From: Ecdyonurus torrentis
Lineage: Eukaryota; Arthropoda; Insecta; Ephemeroptera; Heptageniidae
Reading direction: 5' to 3'
Length of the DNA: 64,000 bases
Assembly: GCA_949318235.1 (NCBI GenBank)
Contig: OX439128.1
Span: forward strand, 58,179,709 to 58,243,708
In this document: one piece after another, positions 36,339 through 47,939 of the stretch
Layout of the letters: the number at the start of each line of letters is the position of its first letter
How positions within the stretch are numbered: position 1 is the stretch's first letter
Notes under the pieces: generated by a model
Told to the model about the DNA's origin: nothing
What the model saw: the letters and a program-made list of their open reading frames with translations, nothing else
Databases searched by the model: none
Position numbers and translations under genes: made by a program

Positions 36339-38065
36339 CCAAGATAAGTGAATTTTGGGGAATTGTTCTGCACGACGGAACTTGCAAACCTCTCCCTGGC
36401 CCCCCACGCTTCTCTCCACGTCCACCCGAGATCGGCCCCGACTCCCCCGACCGGGCACGCGTCCTCTTGACCCCCGACCTCCCACCTGACCCCCCTACTT
36501 CCGGTTCGGCGCCCCTCTCCCCCTAAACCGGCGACTCTGGCCATGGAAGTGTCTGACTGCCAACGACCGACCTGCTGCCCGATCTCCATCCTGCCCGACC
36601 CCCAGAGGTTGGGCACTTCCGGTTTAGGTGTAAACCCACCTAAACCGATTTGACTTGTCTTTTCTCGGGCAATCTCGACTTGTTTCGACTCGGGGTGACT
36701 GCTCGCGGATCTCTGACTTGCCCGACCCCCCTCCGACCTTTACTTCCGGTTTAGGTGGAAATCACACATTACTAAGTTACTGTTGTGATATTCTAGGCAA
36801 CCTCGACTCAGGGTGACCGCTCGCCGATCTCTGACTTGCCCGATCCCCTTATGGGTGTATTTTGGGGTGAGACATGTTTTTTCAAGTGTTTTTTGTTGTT
36901 TCTGACCATTTGACATACTAACCTGAACTTATGATTTTTTGCCGTTTTTGGGAATTTTACCCCATTTAGGGGTGGTTTTTTGGGGTGATATGTTTTTTTC
37001 ATGTGTTTTTTGTTGTTTCTAAACTTTTGCTATACTTACCCCAACTTATGATTTTTTGCCGTTTTTGGGGGCTTTTACCCCATTTAGGGGTGGTTTTTTG
37101 GGGTGACATGTTGTTTTTTATGTTTTTTTTTTCTTCCTGACATTTTTCATGCAAAAAAGATTTTTCCGTTTGTTTCTGTTTTTTTTTTTTTTTTTTTTTT
37201 TTTTAGGCCGTTTTGGGGGTAACAGACCCCCCACTTACCTTTTTTTTGGGTGAAAACGGCATTTTGGGGTGAAAAACGGCTAACATTAGTTTTTGCAGAG
37301 AAAAACGTTTTAAACATTTTTTGTGGTGTTTTTTGGGGGTGGGGGGCTCCCAACCTATATTTATTGGACTCTTTGAAAAATTATAATTTTTTTGGGTGAA
37401 TTTGGAATTTTTGAAGATTATTATGACTTTATACAAAGATATAGCATGCAAACTTAACAAAAAAACTTTGAAGCATTTTTTTACCCTTGTTTACTATCGT
37501 ACATTGATATAACTTGGGTTTTGGACTCTTGAAAAAATATTCTTTCTGAAAATAGTGCTAACTCGAGAAAACTTACTTTCGTTTCTGTACAAGTTAGAAG
37601 TTTCCCCCCTCTTTTTAAAATAACAAAACTTGACTTTTTTCAACTTTTGACAACATTTTTAGTCTTTCCCAGGCATTCCCTAGATAGGGTGCCCTCTTGG
37701 TTTTTTCGATTTGTCGCGTTTTTTACACTTTTTTAGAAACGACTTGTTTTTTTTGAAAAAAGCTTCAAATAAAAAAGGTGCGCTATAAGTTTTGGAAGAA
37801 GAAAGGTTATCGCTCTTTATGCTCCAGAGTCGTTATTTGTAAAGAAAATGAAGAAAAACACTTTTTTTTTGAGCGAAATCTGCTACGAGAGGCCGAGTTT
37901 TGAGTAGAATATAGATGAAGCAAGAATCGTATGAAACAAGTCGAGGTTGAAGGCCAAGTGAGGATTGTGAAAAGTGTTAGATCTGGTTGTGCTTGAGCCA
38001 GGGCGTTGCCCTCTTGCCCTCTTGCCCGATTGCCCGATTGCCCGATTGCCCTTATGCCCGATTTC
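36339..38065 (+). repeat. Macrosatellite copy 20, S form, 1727 bp
   Basis: This S copy is one base longer than the 1726-bp form in its T run. It has the alternative right flank. Confidence 0.93.
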
Positions 38066-40015
38066 CCAAGATAAGTGAATTTTGGGGAATTGTTCTGCAC
38101 GACGGAACTTGCAAACCTCTCCCTGGCCCCCCACGCTTCTCTCCACGTCCACCCGAGATCGGCCCCGACTCCCCCGACCGGGCACGCGTCCTCTTGACCC
38201 CCGACCTCCCACCTGACCCCCCTACTTCCGGTTCGGCGTCCCTCTCCCCCTAAACCGGCGAATCTGGCCATGGAAATGTCTGACTGCCAACAACCGACCT
38301 GCTGCCCGATCTCCATCTTGCCCGACCCCCACAGGTTGGGCACTTCCGGTTTAGGTGTAAACCCACCTAAACCGATTTGACTTGTCTTTTCTCGGGCAAT
38401 CTCGACTTGTTTCGACTCGGAGTGACTGCTCGCCGATCTCTGACTTGCCCGACCCCCCTCCGACCTTTACTTCCGGTTTAGGTGGAAATCACACATAAGT
38501 GAGTTACTGTTGTGATATTCTAGGCAACCTCGACTCAGGGTGACCGCTCGCCGATCTCTGACTTGCCCGATCCCCTTATGGGTGTATTTTGGGGTGGAAC
38601 ATGTTTTTCCAAGTGTTTTTTGTTGTTTCTGTTCATTTGCTATATTAACCTGAACTTATGATTTTTTGCCGTTTTTGGGAATTTTACCCCATTTAGGGGT
38701 GTTTTTTGGGGTGATATGTTTTTTTCATGTGTTTTTTGTTGTTTCTAAACTTTTGCTATACTTACCCCAACTTATGATTTTTTGCCGTTTTTGGGCATTT
38801 TACCCCATTTAGGGGTGTTTTTTTAGGGTGATATGTTTTTTCCATGTGTTTTTTGTTGTTTCTAAACTTTTCCTATACTTACCTTAACTTATGATTTTTT
38901 GCCGTTTTTGGGGGTTTTACCCCATTTAGGGGTGTTTTTTTGGGGTGACATGTTGTTTTTTATGGGTTTTTTGTTGTTTCTGATCATTTGCCATACTAAC
39001 CCAAACTTATGATTTTTTGCCGTTTTTGGGGGCTTTTACCCCATTTAGGGGTGGTTTTTTGGGGTGACATGTTGTTTTTTATGTGTTTTGTTTTCTTCCC
39101 GACGTTTTTCATGAATAAAAGATTTTTCCATTTTTTTCTTTTTTTTTTTTTTTAAGGCCGTTTTGGGGGTAACAGACCCCCCGAATACCTTTTTTTGGGG
39201 TGAAAACGGCATTTTGGGGTGAAAAACGGCTAACATTGGTTTTTGCAGAGAAAAAAGTTTTAAACATTTTTTGGGGTGTTTTTTGGGGGTGGGGGGCTTC
39301 CAACCTATATTTATTGGACTCTTTGAAAAATTATAATTTTTTTGGGTGAATTTGGAATTTTTGAAGATTATTATGACTTTATACAAAGATATAGCATGCA
39401 ATCTGAACAAAAAAACTTTGAAGCATTTTTTCACCCTTGTTTACACTCGTACATTGATATAACTTGGGTTTTAGACTTTTGGGAAAATATTCTTTCTGAA
39501 AATAGTGCTAACTCGAGAAAACTTACATTCGTTTCTGTACAAGTTACAAGTTTCCCCCCTCTTTTTAAAATAACAAAACTTGACTTTTTTCAACTTTTGA
39601 CAACATTTTTAGTCTTTCCCAGGCATTCCCTAGATAGGGTGCCCTCTTGGTTTTTTCGATTTGTCGCGTTTTTTACACTTTTTGAGAAACGACTTGGTTT
39701 TTTTGAAAAAAGCTTCAAATAAAAAAGGTGCGCTATAAGTTTTGGAAGAAGAAAGGTTATCGCTCTTTATGCTCCAGAGTCGTTATTTGTAAAGAAAATG
39801 AAGAAAAACACTTTTTTTTTGAGCGAAATCTGCTACGAGAGCCCGAGTTTTGAGTAGAATATAGATGAAGTAAGAATCGTATGAAACGAGTGGAGGTTGA
39901 GGGCCAAGTGAGGATTGTGAAAAGTGTTAGATCTGGTTGTGCTTGAGCCAGGGCGTTGCCCTCTTGCCCTCTTGCCCGATTGCCCGATTGCCCGATTGCC
40001 CTTATGCCCGATTTC
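38066..40015 (+). repeat. Macrosatellite copy 21, L form, 1950 bp
   Basis: This L copy is the first half of the dimer 38066-41742 (3677 bp). Confidence 0.93.
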
Positions 40016-41742
40016 CCAAGATAAGTGAATTTTGGGGAATTGTTCTGCACGACGGAACTTGCAAACCTCTCCCTGGCCCCCCACGCTTCTCTCCACGTCC
40101 ACCCGAGATCGGCCCCGACTCCCCCGACCGGGCACGCGTCCTCTTGACCCCCGACCTCCCACCTGACCCCCCTACTTCCGGTTCGGCGCCCCTCTCCCCC
40201 TAAACCGGCGACTCTGGCCATGGAAGTGTCTGACTGCCAACGACCGACCTGCTGCCCGATCTCCATCCTGCCCGACCCCCAGAGGTTGGGCACTTCCGGT
40301 TTAGGTGTAAACCCACCTAAACCGATTTGACTTGTCTTTTCTCGGGCAATCTCGACTTGTTTCGACTCGGGGTGACTGCTCGCGGATCTCTGACTTGCCC
40401 GACCCCCCTCCGACCTTTACTTCCGGTTTAGGTGGAAATCACACATTACTAAGTTACTGTTGTGATATTCTAGGCAACCTCGACTCAGGGTGACCGCTCG
40501 CCGATCTCTGACTTGCCCGATCCCCTTATGGGTGTATTTTGGGGTGAGACATGTTTTTTCAAGTGTTTTTTGTTGTTTCTGACCATTTGACATACTAACC
40601 TGAACTTATGATTTTTTGCCGTTTTTGGGAATTTTACCCCATTTAGGGGTGGTTTTTTGGGGTGATATGTTTTTTTCATGTGTTTTTTGTTGTTTCTAAA
40701 CTTTTGCTATACTTACCCCAACTTATGATTTTTTGCCGTTTTTGGGGGCTTTTACCCCATTTAGGGGTGGTTTTTTGGGGTGACATGTTGTTTTTTATGT
40801 TTTTTTTTTCTTCCTGACATTTTTCATGCAAAAAAGATTTTTCCGTTTGTTTCTGTTTTTTTTTTTTTTTTTTTTTTTTTTAGGCCGTTTTGGGGGTAAC
40901 AGACCCCCCACTTACCTTTTTTTTGGGTGAAAACGGCATTTTGGGGTGAAAAACGGCTAACATTAGTTTTTGCAGAGAAAAACGTTTTAAACATTTTTTG
41001 TGGTGTTTTTTGGGGGTGGGGGGCTCCCAACCTATATTTATTGGACTCTTTGAAAAATTATAATTTTTTTGGGTGAATTTGGAATTTTTGAAGATTATTA
41101 TGACTTTATACAAAGATATAGCATGCAAACTTAACAAAAAAACTTTGAAGCATTTTTTTACCCTTGTTTACTATCGTACATTGATATAACTTGGGTTTTG
41201 GACTCTTGAAAAAATATTCTTTCTGAAAATAGTGCTAACTCGAGAAAACTTACTTTCGTTTCTGTACAAGTTAGAAGTTTCCCCCCTCTTTTTAAAATAA
41301 CAAAACTTGACTTTTTTCAACTTTTGACAACATTTTTAGTCTTTCCCAGGCATTCCCTAGATAGGGTGCCCTCTTGGTTTTTTCGATTTGTCGCGTTTTT
41401 TACACTTTTTTAGAAACGACTTGTTTTTTTTGAAAAAAGCTTCAAATAAAAAAGGTGCGCTATAAGTTTTGGAAGAAGAAAGGTTATCGCTCTTTATGCT
41501 CCAGAGTCGTTATTTGTAAAGAAAATGAAGAAAAACACTTTTTTTTTGAGCGAAATCTGCTACGAGAGGCCGAGTTTTGAGTAGAATATAGATGAAGCAA
41601 GAATCGTATGAAACAAGTCGAGGTTGAAGGCCAAGTGAGGATTGTGAAAAGTGTTAGATCTGGTTGTGCTTGAGCCAGGGCGTTGCCCTCTTGCCCTCTT
41701 GCCCGATTGCCCGATTGCCCGATTGCCCTTATGCCCGATTTC
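40016..41742 (+). repeat. Macrosatellite copy 22, S form, 1727 bp
   Basis: This S copy has the alternative right flank. Confidence 0.93.
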
Positions 41743-43701
41743 CCAAGATAAGTGAATTTTGGGGAATTGTTCTGCACGACGGAACTTGCAAACCTCTCCC
41801 TGGCCCCCCACGCTTCTCTCCACGTCCACCCGAGATCGGCCCCGACTCCCCCGACCGGGCACGCGTCCTCTTGACCCCCGACCTCCCACCTGACCCCCCT
41901 ACTTCCGGTTCGGCGTCCCTCTCCCCCTAAACCGGCGAATCTGGCCATGGAAATGTCTGACTGCCAACAACCGACCTGCTGCCCGATCTCCATCTTGCCC
42001 GACCCCCACAGGTTGGGCACTTCCGGTTTAGGTGTAAACCCACCTAAACCGATTTGACTTGTCTTTTCTCGGGCAATCTCGACTTGTTTCGACTCGGAGT
42101 GACTGCTCGCCGATCTCTGACTTGCCCGACCCCCCTCCGACCTTTACTTCCGGTTTAGGTGGAAATCACACATAAGTGAGTTACTGTTGTGATATTCTAG
42201 GCAACCTCGACTCAGGGTGACCGCTCGCCGATCTCTGACTTGCCCGATCCCCTTATGGGTGTATTTTGGGGTGGAACATGTTTTTCCAAGTGTTTTTTGT
42301 TGTTTCTGTTCATTTGCTATATTAACCTGAACTTATGATTTTTTGCCGTTTTTGGGAATTTTACCCCATTTAGGGGTGTTTTTTGGGGTGATATGTTTTT
42401 TTCATGTGTTTTTTGTTGTTTCTAAACTTTTGCTATACTTACCCCAACTTATGATTTTTTGCCGTTTTTGGGCATTTTACCCCATTTAGGGGTGTTTTTT
42501 TAGGGTGATATGTTTTTTCCATGTGTTTTTTGTTGTTTCTAAACTTTTCCTATACTTACCTTAACTTATGATTTTTTGCCGTTTTTGGGAATTTTACCCC
42601 ATTTAGGGGTGGTTTTTTGGGGTGATATGTTTTTTTCATGTGTTTTTTGTTGTTTCTAAACTTTTGCTATACTTACCCCAACTTATGATTTTTTGCCGTT
42701 TTTGGGGGCTTTTACCCCATTTAGGGGTGGTTTTTTGGGGTGACATGTTGTTTTTTATGTTTTTTTTTTCTTCCTGACATTTTTCATGCAAAAAAGATTT
42801 TTCCGTTTGTTTCTGTTTTTTTTTTTTTTTTTTTTTTTTTAGGCCGTTTTGGGGGTAACAGACCCCCCACTTACCTTTTTTTTGGGTGAAAACGGCATTT
42901 TGGGGTGAAAAACGGCTAACATTAGTTTTTGCAGAGAAAAACGTTTTAAACATTTTTTGTGGTGTTTTTTGGGGGTGGGGGGCTCCCAACCTATATTTAT
43001 TGGACTCTTTGAAAAATTATAATTTTTTTGGGTGAATTTGGAATTTTTGAAGATTATTATGACTTTATACAAAGATATAGCATGCAAACTTAACAAAAAA
43101 ACTTTGAAGCATTTTTTTACCCTTGTTTACTATCGTACATTGATATAACTTGGGTTTTGGACTCTTGAAAAAATATTCTTTCTGAAAATAGTGCTAACTC
43201 GAGAAAACTTACTTTCGTTTCTGTACAAGTTAGAAGTTTCCCCCCTCTTTTTAAAATAACAAAACTTGACTTTTTTCAACTTTTGACAACATTTTTAGTC
43301 TTTCCCAGGCATTCCCTAGATAGGGTGCCCTCTTGGTTTTTTCGATTTGTCGCGTTTTTTACACTTTTTTAGAAACGACTTGTTTTTTTTGAAAAAAGCT
43401 TCAAATAAAAAAGGTGCGCTATAAGTTTTGGAAGAAGAAAGGTTATCGCTCTTTATGCTCCAGAGTCGTTATTTGTAAAGAAAATGAAGAAAAACACTTT
43501 TTTTTTGAGCGAAATCTGCTACGAGAGGCCGAGTTTTGAGTAGAATATAGATGAAGCAAGAATCGTATGAAACAAGTCGAGGTTGAAGGCCAAGTGAGGA
43601 TTGTGAAAAGTGTTAGATCTGGTTGTGCTTGAGCCAGGGCGTTGCCCTCTTGCCCTCTTGCCCGATTGCCCGATTGCCCGATTGCCCTTATGCCCGATTT
43701 C
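41743..43701 (+). repeat. Macrosatellite copy 23, L/S recombinant, 1959 bp
   Basis: L sequence runs through the third subrepeat (TACTTACCTTAAC). It then switches to S between about 42563 and 42590, inside the shared ACTTATGATTTTTTGCCG core. The result has four full subrepeats plus the long S T-run, which makes it the longest copy. The alternative right flank follows. Confidence 0.9.
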
Positions 43702-44205
43702 CCAAGATAAGTGAATTTTGGGGAATTGTTCTGCACGACGGAACTTGCAAACCTCTCCCTGGCCCCCCACGCTTCTCTCCACGTCCACCCGAGATCGGCC
43801 CCGACTCCCCCGACCGGGCACGCGTCCTCTTGACCCCCGACCTCCCACCTGACCCCCCTACTTCCGGTTCGGCGTCCCTCTCCCCCTAAACCGGCGAATC
43901 TGGCCATGGAAATGTCTGACTGCCAACAACCGACCTGCTGCCCGATCTCCATCTTGCCCGACCCCCACAGGTTGGGCACTTCCGGTTTAGGTGTAAACCC
44001 ACCTAAACCGATTTGACTTGTCTTTTCTCGGGCAATCTCGACTTGTTTCGACTCGGAGTGACTGCTCGCCGATCTCTGACTTGCCCGACCCCCCTCCGAC
44101 CTTTACTTCCGGTTTAGGTGGAAATCACACATAAGTGAGTTACTGTTGTGATATTCTAGGCAACCTCGACTCAGGGTGACCGCTCGCCGATCTCTGACTT
44201 GCCCC
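43702..44205 (+). repeat. Macrosatellite copy 24, partial, cut by the gap
   Basis: The first 504 bp of an L-type copy (GAATCTGG, CACAGG, CATAAGTGAG) run straight into Ns. The last base before the gap is C where consensus has G, suggesting a frayed contig end. Confidence 0.93.
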
Positions 44206-44405
44206 NNNNNNNNNNNNNNNNNNNNNNNNNNNNNNNNNNNNNNNNNNNNNNNNNNNNNNNNNNNNNNNNNNNNNNNNNNNNNNNNNNNNNNNNNNNNNNN
44301 NNNNNNNNNNNNNNNNNNNNNNNNNNNNNNNNNNNNNNNNNNNNNNNNNNNNNNNNNNNNNNNNNNNNNNNNNNNNNNNNNNNNNNNNNNNNNNNNNNNN
44401 NNNNN
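44206..44405. other. Assembly gap, 200 Ns
   Basis: Exactly 200 Ns lie between macrosatellite and 246-bp satellite. A round 200 is a usual placeholder from Hi-C scaffolding, so it says nothing about true distance. The order and orientation of the two sides is an assembly inference. Confidence 0.98.
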
Positions 44406-44782
44406 AAAAAGATGTCTTGAACTTTTTTGCTCCGACGCATACTTTTTGGGTTATTGACAATTTTAGTTTTCACTCATCATGTAGCCAAACCAAGTCATGA
44501 AACAAAGTTTTTATTAAAGAACCAAATGTTATTGAATGATAAAAATCATACTTTTTACACGATTAAAACTAGTTTTGATGAATTCTCAAAAACTAAGAAT
44601 GCTACAGTCATCAAATTTAACTCAAAACATAGCTTTTTCAATTCTCTACAAAAAAGATGTCTTGAACTTTTTTGTTTCGACGCATACTTTTTTGGTTATT
44701 GACAATTTTAGTTTTCACTCATCATGTAGCCAAACCAAGTCATGAAACAAAGTTTCTATTTCAAGAACCAAATGTTATTGAA

Positions 44783-44844
44783 TGATAAAAATCATACTTT
44801 TTACACGATTAAAACTAGTTTTGATGATTTCTCAAAAACTAAGA
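44783..44844 (+). repeat. Core of the 246-bp unit similar to the 128-bp satellite
   Basis: The TGAT-CAT-ACTTTT-TACA-GATTAAAA-CT-GTTTT-TCTCAAAAACTA-AGA order of blocks matches 489-546 in the left satellite, with short insertions. It is present in every 246-bp unit, in the same orientation as on the left. It also contains AGTTTTGA and TCAAAAACT, a weak inverted repeat. Confidence 0.6.
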
Positions 44845-45233
44845 ATGCAACAGACTTACTATTTATTTTAAAACATAGCTTTTTCAATTCTCTACAAAAA
44901 AGATGTCTTGAACTTTTTTGCTCCGACGCATACTTTTTGGGTTATTGACAATTTTAGTTTTCACTCATCATGTAGCCAAACCAAGTCATGAAACAAAGTT
45001 TCTATTTCAAGAACCAAATGTTATTGAATGATAAAAATCATACTTTTTACACGATTAAAACTAGTTTTGATGATTTCTCAAAAACTAAGAATGCTACAGA
45101 CTTAATATTTAACTCAAAACTAAGCTTTTTCAATTCTCTACAAAAAAGATGTCTTGAACTTTTTTGCTCCGACGCATACTTTTTGGGTTATTGACAATTT
45201 TAGTTTTCACTCATCATGTAGCCAAACCAAGTC

Positions 45234-47939
45234 ATGAAACAAAGTTTCTATTTCAAGAACCAAATGTTATTGAATGATAAAAATCATACTTTTTACACGA
45301 TTAAAACTAGTTTTGATGATTTCTCAAAAACTAAGAATGCTACAGACTTAATATTTAACTCAAAACTAAGCTTTTTCAATTCTCTACAAAAAAGATGTCT
45401 TCAACTTTTTTGCTCCAACGCATACTTTTTGGGTTATTGACAATCTTAGTATTCACTCATCATGTAGCCAAACCAAGTCATGAAACAAAGTTTCTATTTC
45501 AAGAACCAAATGTTATTGAATGATAAAAATCATACTTTTTACACGATTAAAACTAGTTTTGATGATTTCTCAAAAACTAAGAATGCAACAGACTTACTAT
45601 TTATTTCAAAACATAGCTTTTTCAATTCTCTACAAAAAAGATGTCTTGAACTTTTTTGCTCCGACGCATACTTTTTGGGTTATTGACAATTTTAGTTTTC
45701 ACTCATCATGTAGCCAAACCAAGTCATGAAACAAAGTTTTTATTTCAAGAACCAAATGTTATTGAATGATAAAAATCATACTTTTTACACGATTAAAACT
45801 AGTTTTGATGAATTCTCAAAAACTAAAAATGCTACAGACATCAAATTCGACTCAAAACATAGCTTTTTCAATTCTCTACAAAAAAGATGTCTTCAACTTT
45901 TTTGCTCCAACGCATACTTTTTGGGTTATTGACAATTTTAGTATTCACTCATCATGTAGCCAAACCAAGTCATGAAACAAAGTTTCTATTTCAAGAACCA
46001 AATGTTATTGAATGATAAAAATCATACTTTTCACACGATTAAAACTAGTTTTGATGATTTCTCAAAAACTAAGAATGCTACAGTCATCAAATTTAACTCA
46101 AAACATAGCTTTTTCAATTCTCTACAAAAAAGATGTCTTGAACTTTTTTGTTTCGACGCATACTTTTTGGGTTATTGACAATTTTAGTTTTCACTCATCA
46201 TGTAGCCAAACCTAGTCATGAAACAAAGTTTCTATTTCAAGAACCAAATGTTATTGAATGATAAAAATCATACTTTTTACACGATTTAAACTAGTTTTGA
46301 TGATTTCTCAAAAACTAAGAATGCTACAGACTTACTATTTAACTCAAAACTAAGCTTTTTCAATTCTCTACAAAAAAGATGTCTTCAACTTTTTTGCTCC
46401 GACGCATACTTTTTGGGTTATTGACAATTTAAGTATTCACTCATCATGTAGCCAAGCCAAGTCATGAAACAAAGTTTCTATTTCAAGAACCAAATGTTAT
46501 TGAATGATAAAAATCATACTTTTTACACGATTAAAACTAGTTTTGATGATTTCTCAAAAACTAAGAATGCAACAGACTTACTATTTATTTTAAAACATAG
46601 CTTTTTCAATTCTCTACAAAAAAGATGTCTTGAACTTTTTTGCTCCGACGCATACTTTTTGGGTTATTGACAATTTTAGTTTTCACTCATCATGTAGCCA
46701 AACCAAGTCATGAAACAAAGTTTCTATTTCAAGAACCAAATGTTATTGAATGATAAAAATCATACTTTTTACACGATTAAAACTAGTTTTGATGATTTCT
46801 CAAAAACTAAAAATGCTACAGACTTACTATTTAACTCAAAACTAAGCTTTTTCAATTCTCTACAAAAAAGATGTCTTCAACTTTTTTGCTCCAACGCATA
46901 CTTTTTGGGTTATTGACAATTTTAGTATTCACTCATCATGTAGCCAAACCAAGTCATGAAACAAAGTTTCTATTTCAAGAACCAAATGTTATTGAATGAT
47001 AAAAATCATACTTTTTACACGATTAAAACTAGTTTTGATGATTTCTCAAAAACTAAGAATGCTACAGACTTACTATTTAACTCAAAACTAAGCTTTTTCA
47101 ATTCTCTACAAAAAAGATGTATTCAACTTTTTTGCTCCAACGCATACTTTTTGGGTTATTGACAATTTTAGTATTCACTCATCATGTAGCCAAACCAAGT
47201 CATGAAACAAAGTTTCTATTTCAAGAACCAAATGTTATTGAATGATAAAAATCATACTTTTTACACGATTAAAACTAGTTTTGATGATTTCTCAAAAACT
47301 AAGAATGCAACAGACTTACTATTTATTTCAAAACATAGCTTTTTCAATTCTCTACAAAAAAGATGTCTTGAACTTTTTTGCTCCGACGCATACTTTTTGG
47401 GTTATTGACAATTTTAGTTTTCACTCATCATGTAGCCAAACCAAGTCATGAAACAAAGTTTTTATTTCAAGAACCAAATGTTATTGAATGATAAAAATCA
47501 TACTTTTTACACGATTAAAACTAGTTTTGATGAATTCTCAAAAACTAAGAATGCTACAGACTTACTATTTTACTCAAAACATAGCTTTTTCAATTCTCTA
47601 CAAAAAAGATGTCTTGAACTTTTTTGCTCCGACGCATACTTTTTGGGTTATTGACAATTTTAGTTTTCACTCATCATGTAGCCAAACCAAGTCATGAAAC
47701 AAAGTTTCTATTTCAAGAACCAAATGTTATTGAATGATAAAAATCATACTTTTCACACGATTAAAACTAGTTTTGATGATTTCTCAAAAACTAAGAATGC
47801 TACAGACTTAATATTTAACTCAAAACTAAGCTTTTTCAATTCTCTACAAAAAAGATGTCTTGAACTTTTTTGCTCCGACGCATACTTTTTGGGTTATTGA
47901 CAATTTTAGTTTTTACTCATCATGTAGCCAAACCAAGTC
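45234..47939 (+). repeat. 11-unit higher-order block, copy A (2706 bp)
   Basis: Eleven 246-bp units have an ordered series of variants that recurs in the next 2706 bp. Shared rare markers include CAATCTTAG near 45441, GACATCAAATTCGACTC near 45837, the ATTTAAAC unit at 46218 and ATGTATTCAAC near 47117. The last unit (47694) matches its partner at 50400 only in its left part. Confidence 0.88.

Larger units (their letters stand above)
1321..44205 (+). repeat. Macrosatellite array, 23 full copies plus one partial
   Basis: Direct tandem repeats are counted here from CCAAGATAAG just after the octamer cluster. Full-copy lengths are 1708, 1952, then 1950 (L form) or 1726-1727 (S form), plus recombinant copies of 1724 and 1959 bp. 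All copies are in the same orientation with no intervening genes or spacers. L and S are told apart by linked single-base markers: in the C-rich block (GAATCTGG/GAAATG in L, GACTCTGG/GAAGTG in S), in the last satellite-like segment (CACATAAGTGAG in L, CACATTACTAAG in S), and by the number of ~117-bp subrepeats (four in L, two in S). Copies 3-6 look identical by eye, implying recent amplification or strong homogenisation. No known family is recognised, and no rRNA gene or transposase is present. Confidence 0.97.

Noticed and set aside
1321..44205. Ribosomal DNA intergenic spacer (GC-rich with subrepeats)
   Set aside because: Units follow each other directly with no 18S, 5.8S, 28S or 5S sequence between them.
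44140..44473. Open frames crossing the N stretch
   Set aside because: They consist mostly of undefined residues translated from gap Ns.
44742..45000. CENP-B box in the 246-bp unit
   Set aside because: The TTTCGACGC or CTCCGACGC segment does not fit the spaced core of the CENP-B box, so centromere identity cannot be claimed from motif evidence.
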